In this document: positions 61,301-64,000 of the stretch, piece by piece
Layout: each line of letters starts with the position of its first letter
How positions within the stretch are numbered: position 1 is the first letter of the stretch
Source: JBEGHD01 sp049334165
GTDB taxonomy: Bacteria > Bacteroidota > Bacteroidia > Flavobacteriales_D > Sanyastnellaceae
Assembly (NCBI GenBank): GCA_049334165.1
Contig: JBEGHD010000001.1
Reading direction: 5' to 3' (one strand)
DNA length: 64,000 nucleotides
Made by a program: the position numbers and the translations under genes
Notes under the pieces: model-generated
What the model saw: the letters and a program-made list of their open reading frames with translations, nothing else
Database searches by the model: none
Told to the model about the DNA's origin: nothing

Positions 61301-61841
61301 GCGGATAGTCTCCAGAGAGGTTGATGATCATAACTGGAACCATCTCTGAGAAATTCAGCTCGAAAACGTTTGGATCGGCCGGAAGATCTGTGGGAAAATC
61401 GGCATCGGACTTTGCAATGTCCACCTTGTCTTTCACCTTTCTCAACGCTTCTGACGGATCTACATCAAAAGTGAATTTCACCTGGATGGATGAGTATCCT
61501 TCTGCCGAGGTAGAGTTGATTTCATCGACCTCCGAAATGAGATTGATCTCCTTTTCGAGAGGCCTAGTGATCAACTTCTCAATATCTTCTGCAGAGTTTC
61601 CAGGGTAAGGCGTTCCGACATAAATCTCGGGTACGTTCACTTCCGGGAAGCTCTCTTTGGGCATGCTCTGATAGGAGAACATCCCTCCAAAGAGAATGAT
61701 AAAGGCAATTACAAAAACAGTGGTTTTGTTGTTGATAGCTGCACTGGAAAGCTTGAAGTGCTTGAAGTGACTGCTGTTCTCTTTGCCTTTTTTATCGTTG
61801 GAGTCCGGGATAATGTCTCCCGACTTGTTATTTTCTTCCAT
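58338..61841 (-). CDS. RND efflux transporter permease
   Basis: 1167-residue inner-membrane pump subunit of the AcrB/hydrophobe-amphiphile efflux type. An N-terminal polar extension (1-35) precedes TM1 (VFVIAFIILFGGMFSYQ) and PKESFPEVNVPEIYV. Twelve transmembrane segments fall in two groups, with large periplasmic loops between. TM4 has LALGMLVDNGIVVVENIYRL: the first Asp of the AcrB proton relay pair is kept, the second is Asn, as in other Bacteroidota members. MVGIIALAGVVVNNAIVLIDYTDLIRERM is in the second half. It is the last gene of a three-gene operon behind the adaptor gene. Substrate is unknown. Confidence 0.95.
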   Translation of the reverse strand: MEENNKSGDIIPDSNDKKGKENSSHFKHFKLSSAAINNKTTVFVIAFIILFGGMFSYQSMPKESFPEVNVPEIYVGTPYPGNSAEDIEKLITRPLEKEINLISEVDEINSTSAEGYSSIQVKFTFDVDPSEALRKVKDKVDIAKSDADFPTDLPADPNVFELNFSEMVPVMIINLSGDYPLDELKEYAELLQDDIEEVEQVSEVDIRGVMDKEMRIALNPLRMEAMNVSFNDVAGAIRNENTTISGGNLLTDGTRRSVRVIGEFKNAEQIENTVVKSENQELVYLKDIGEVTFQEEEKESYAREYLQPVVSLDVKKKAGENLLYASDKINEILEEAKKNDLPKNLSISITNDLSDDTRTQVSELENSIIFGMLLVVGVLMFFLGLRNALFVGIAIPMSMFMSFMILNAMGVTLNTMVLFSLVLALGMLVDNGIVVVENIYRLMDEGLPRKLAAKKGVAEVAWPIIASTATTLAAFTPLAIWPGIFGEFMKYLPITLIIVLGSSLFVGLVINPVLTAVFMRVDEERINRKKVNVTAAIMIVLGGIIALTGVYWLGNLFMFGGIVYLLQIYVFSPGGEFFQKRIIPWLEHYYEKFLTFAVSGTKPYIFFGSTFLMLILAGVLFRAFTPKVLFFPENEPQYINVFIEMPEGTDIERTNEVAMEIEELVIDELTSEEFTAENPRTGEVEPYLVTSVIGQVGEGTSDPMQGPSTGQTPNKAKVTAQFVRSQYRGDLTTSDAQTAVRERLSGYPGVDISVDKNQAGPPTGAPINIELSSENYDTLLFYAERMKQYIQSKGIGGIEELKLDVNKNKPEMPIDIDRTKARRYGLSTAQIGDAIRTGLFGKEVSRFKDGEDDYPINMRYQDAYRYDPNMLLDQRITFRDPADGQIKQVPISSVASANRSTTFNSVKRKDLDRVITISSNVLDGFNPTEVNQNIEESLENFDKPDSISYSFTGEQEEQAKEMEFLSVALIIAVFLIFLIIVAQFNSTSTPVIIIFSVIFSLIGVLLGLIIFRMEFVVIMTMVGIIALAGVVVNNAIVLIDYTDLIRERMKRELDLGEDDKLPFPKVVEAVIEGGKVRLRPVLLTAITTVLGLVPLAIGLNINFITLFTEYDSQFYIGGDNVMFWGPMSWTIIFGLTFATFLTLVIVPVMYLLLNKFKFRFIYKKTMN

Positions 61842-61863
61842 TGCTCAATTGCTGCTTTAAATT

Positions 61864-63021
61864 CTATTTCTGAACAAGTGCTTTACTGTCTTTGAGGATA
61901 TTGACCATCTGTCCGTCAACGACCTTTCTCGAACCTTTGTCGAGAACCTCATCACCGGCCTTAAGCCCAGATAGAATTACCATTTGCCCTTCGTAGTATC
62001 TTCCCGCTTCCACAAACTGCTTTTCTACCAGGTAGCCGTCCTCCTCTTTTTTGGCCGTGTAGACAAATTTTCTTCCACGGGTGTCTTGCTGAATAATTGA
62101 CGAAGGAATGGTGATGGCTGAGTCCAGAGTATAATCGTTGATTTTCACCTCAGCGAGCATGTTTGGTTTCAGCTTTTTCTCCTTGTTGGGCACTTGCACG
62201 GTGATCTCAAAAGATCGATTTGCCGGGTCGATGTAGTTTCCGATGCGAGTGATTACTGTCTTTACCGTGTCGATTTCCGGAAATGTCACTCTCACAGAAT
62301 CGCCTACCTCAATGCGGCCCATGTAACGCTCAGAAATGTCTGCCGTGAGGTAAACATCTTCTAGGTTAACCACTCTTGCAACAGGCATTGCCGGATTGGC
62401 CATCTCCCCAATTTTAGGGACGATCTTATCGAGAACTCCTGAAAATGGAGCTCTGACCAAGGCCTTGTTTCTCTGCTCACGCAACGTAGCTAATGTATTT
62501 TCGAGCTGCTCCTTGCGGTTTTTGGCTTCCAAATACTGCATCTCTGAACCGATGTTTTGGTCCCAAAGTCTTTTTTGTCTTTGGAAAACATCCTTTGCCA
62601 GATCCAGATTGGTTTGCACTTCGGCAATATTTTTCTCGATTAGCTCGGTGTCGAGCTCCATGATGACATCACCTTTTCTCAACTTATCACCTTCCTGCTT
62701 TCTGATATCGATCACACGACCTTGAGTTTCCGGATAAACCTGAGCGTTTTTGGTAGCCTCCAGACTCGCCTGAACGGTAAAAAAGTGGTGAAACATCGAG
62801 GGGCTCACGGACATAGAAGTCACTTCTGTGAGCTCCTCTGTCGTGTCTTTCTTGGCCAACAATTTTTCGATTTTCTCGATCTCTTCTGTAAGTTCAGTTT
62901 TCTCTTCCTTGAGAGAGTCTCTTTTTGCAGTGAGCTCCTCAATTCGCAGATCCTCGGGGCTCTGGTCGCAGGCAATCAACACTGCAGCCAAAACGATGTA
63001 TGTTATTGCTTTAAATTTCAT
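61864..63021 (-). CDS. RND efflux periplasmic adaptor (membrane fusion) lipoprotein
   Basis: 385-residue adaptor linking the RND pump to the outer-membrane channel. It is a lipoprotein (VLIAC, Cys18). A short coiled coil (24-57) is followed by the lipoyl/biotinyl-like half (ATKNAQVYPETQGRVIDIRKQEGDKLRKGDVI), the alpha-helical hairpin (about 120-175; NIAEVQTNLDLAKDVFQRQKRLWDQ), the second lipoyl half (VRAPFSGVLDKIVPKIGEMANP) and beta-barrel/membrane-proximal domains to the end. It lies 22 bp upstream of the permease gene and 20 bp downstream of the TolC-like gene. Confidence 0.93.
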   Translation of the reverse strand: MKFKAITYIVLAAVLIACDQSPEDLRIEELTAKRDSLKEEKTELTEEIEKIEKLLAKKDTTEELTEVTSMSVSPSMFHHFFTVQASLEATKNAQVYPETQGRVIDIRKQEGDKLRKGDVIMELDTELIEKNIAEVQTNLDLAKDVFQRQKRLWDQNIGSEMQYLEAKNRKEQLENTLATLREQRNKALVRAPFSGVLDKIVPKIGEMANPAMPVARVVNLEDVYLTADISERYMGRIEVGDSVRVTFPEIDTVKTVITRIGNYIDPANRSFEITVQVPNKEKKLKPNMLAEVKINDYTLDSAITIPSSIIQQDTRGRKFVYTAKKEEDGYLVEKQFVEAGRYYEGQMVILSGLKAGDEVLDKGSRKVVDGQMVNILKDSKALVQK

Positions 63022-63041
63022 TAGTCCTTCAATTCTTTTGA

Positions 63042-64000
63042 TTACTGATTGAGTATTTTATTGTAGCTCGCCTTGGCGTTGAGCAGGTTTACTACAGCGT
63101 TGATGTATGCTCCTTGTTTGTCTAGAAGTTGATTTTCAGCCTGAGTGAGCTCAAAGCTGTCGGAAATCCCCTCCTGATATTTCGTTTGTGTTTTGTCGAA
63201 TATTTTCCTTGCCAGCTTCATGTTTTCCTCTGCAGTCTGAAAATTTTCCAGTGCATAGAGATAATCTGACTTTGCTCTGCGGTATTCGAGCTTGAGGCTT
63301 TCTTCAGCTTGCTCAAGTTGCAGCTCGGCTACTTTCACATCGAGCTTGGCTTTTTGTACGATGTTGTATCTCCTAAAACTGGTGAAAATTGGAACGTTCA
63401 ATCGCACGCCTACCACTTGTGTTGGAAACCAGGGTTCTGAAGACTCCAAAAAGTTAAACTCCTGGCTCTGACCCTGTTGTGTATACTGGTAAAAAGCAGA
63501 AAGCCTCGGAAGAGCAAGTGCTTTTTCCCTTTTGGCGTTTAGCATTTGCAGTTCCATATTGGTGCGTGCAATGCGATACTGATCATTCTTTTGAGCTGCA
63601 AACTCTGAATTTGTCAAGCTCGCGAGATCACCTTGTGTCAACTTATCAATGTCGTCTTCGAGCACAATTTCCGTATCGAGCGACATTCCCATTTGAAACT
63701 TGAGAAGGTCGATTGCGATACCTGCTTGCTGCTCTGCGTAGCGAATTTGATTTTCGATGTCTGCTACAGAAAGCTCAAGTTGATCTACATCCTGCTCTTC
63801 CACGAATCCATTTTCGTACATCGCCCGGGTGTCGCTCAGCGATTTTTGAAGTAGGTTTAAACTCTCGTTCAGAATTTCTGCATTCTCCTGAGCGGAAAGA
63901 GCGTTGTAGTAAGCCTGGGCCACCTGAAATCTGGTTTCTGTTTTGGAGCGCGAAAGCTGAATTTGCGATAGCTCCTTGTAGGTTTTGGAAGCCTGCAATC
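63042..64000 (-). CDS. TolC-family outer-membrane efflux channel (5' end outside window)
   Basis: At least 319 residues of an outer-membrane efflux protein; the N-terminus lies beyond the right window edge, since the frame is open to the last base. Long amphipathic helices typical of TolC repeat twice (TRFQVAQAYYNALSAQENAEILNESLNLLQKSL; then LDVKVAELQLEQAEESLKLEYRRAKSDYLYALENF). The conserved LPRLSAFYQYTQQG and VVGVRLNVPIFTSFRRYN strands, and the equatorial YQEGISDSFELTQAENQLLDKQGAYINAVVNLLNAKASYNKI end are also visible. It is first in the efflux operon as seen here. Confidence 0.92.
   Translation of the reverse strand, partial: LQASKTYKELSQIQLSRSKTETRFQVAQAYYNALSAQENAEILNESLNLLQKSLSDTRAMYENGFVEEQDVDQLELSVADIENQIRYAEQQAGIAIDLLKFQMGMSLDTEIVLEDDIDKLTQGDLASLTNSEFAAQKNDQYRIARTNMELQMLNAKREKALALPRLSAFYQYTQQGQSQEFNFLESSEPWFPTQVVGVRLNVPIFTSFRRYNIVQKAKLDVKVAELQLEQAEESLKLEYRRAKSDYLYALENFQTAEENMKLARKIFDKTQTKYQEGISDSFELTQAENQLLDKQGAYINAVVNLLNAKASYNKILNQ

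Overview
The window looks like a chromosomal segment of a member of the Bacteroidota, most likely Flavobacteriales and possibly marine. The evidence is type IX secretion (T9SS) cargo with both type A (Pro-Asn-Pro) and type B (gliding-associated) C-terminal sorting domains, a PorP/SprF protein beside an OmpA/PorE-like protein, the fused MurF-alanine racemase typical of the phylum, a long-form amidophosphoribosyltransferase, TAnnTTTG-type -7 boxes and mostly weak ribosome binding sites. No rRNA, CRISPR array, prophage or intact insertion sequence was seen.

Layout. 1-4.6 kb: an intact RelBE/ParDE-like toxin-antitoxin pair, urocanate hydratase, a small Cys-rich protein, a PLP-dependent ACC-deaminase-like enzyme, and a second toxin-antitoxin pair killed by three in-frame TAA codons. 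4.6-9.3 kb: PurF, a secreted T9SS protein, a small membrane exporter and a radical SAM protein. 9.4-22.8 kb: the main landmark, a 3393-residue secreted protein with 31 tandem ~88-residue repeats, followed at short spacing by PorP/SprF and a PorE-like OmpA protein. These three probably form one surface-adhesin secretion unit.

23-31.7 kb: housekeeping and envelope genes (DUF4412 protein, tRNA-Cys, PssA, PurS, a TonB-C protein, an outer-membrane barrel, a PolB-type exonuclease, a serine hydrolase, a TPR protein, LipB, an exported superoxide dismutase). 32-39.7 kb: a paralogous T9SS protein, a large AsmA-like protein, a K+-selective prokaryotic glutamate-receptor-type channel, an orphan HigA antitoxin and a YhdH-type oxidoreductase, separated by repeat-rich intergenic DNA. 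39.7-46.4 kb: a visibly AT-richer stretch with two T9SS cargo proteins and a stand-alone SIR2-like protein, the best candidate for transferred or defence DNA. 46.4-52.3 kb: a large outer-membrane protein of unknown function, a LytTR response regulator, a REP-like palindrome cluster, a DUF2490 protein and a lipoprotein. 52.4-58.2 kb: a tightly overlapping tdk / murF-alr / subtilisin-like protease operon. 58.3-64 kb: a complete RND efflux operon running off the right edge.

Most genes are recognisable families. The items most worth a second look are the 31-repeat adhesin with its hairpin-rich leader and canonical ribosome binding site, the K+-type glutamate receptor, the SIR2 gene in AT-rich DNA, the subtilase with Glu in place of the catalytic Asp, a duplicated gene end whose differences are all silent, and several unexplained intergenic repeat families. 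Coordinates, motifs and repeats were read by eye. Family names come from motif recognition, not database searches.
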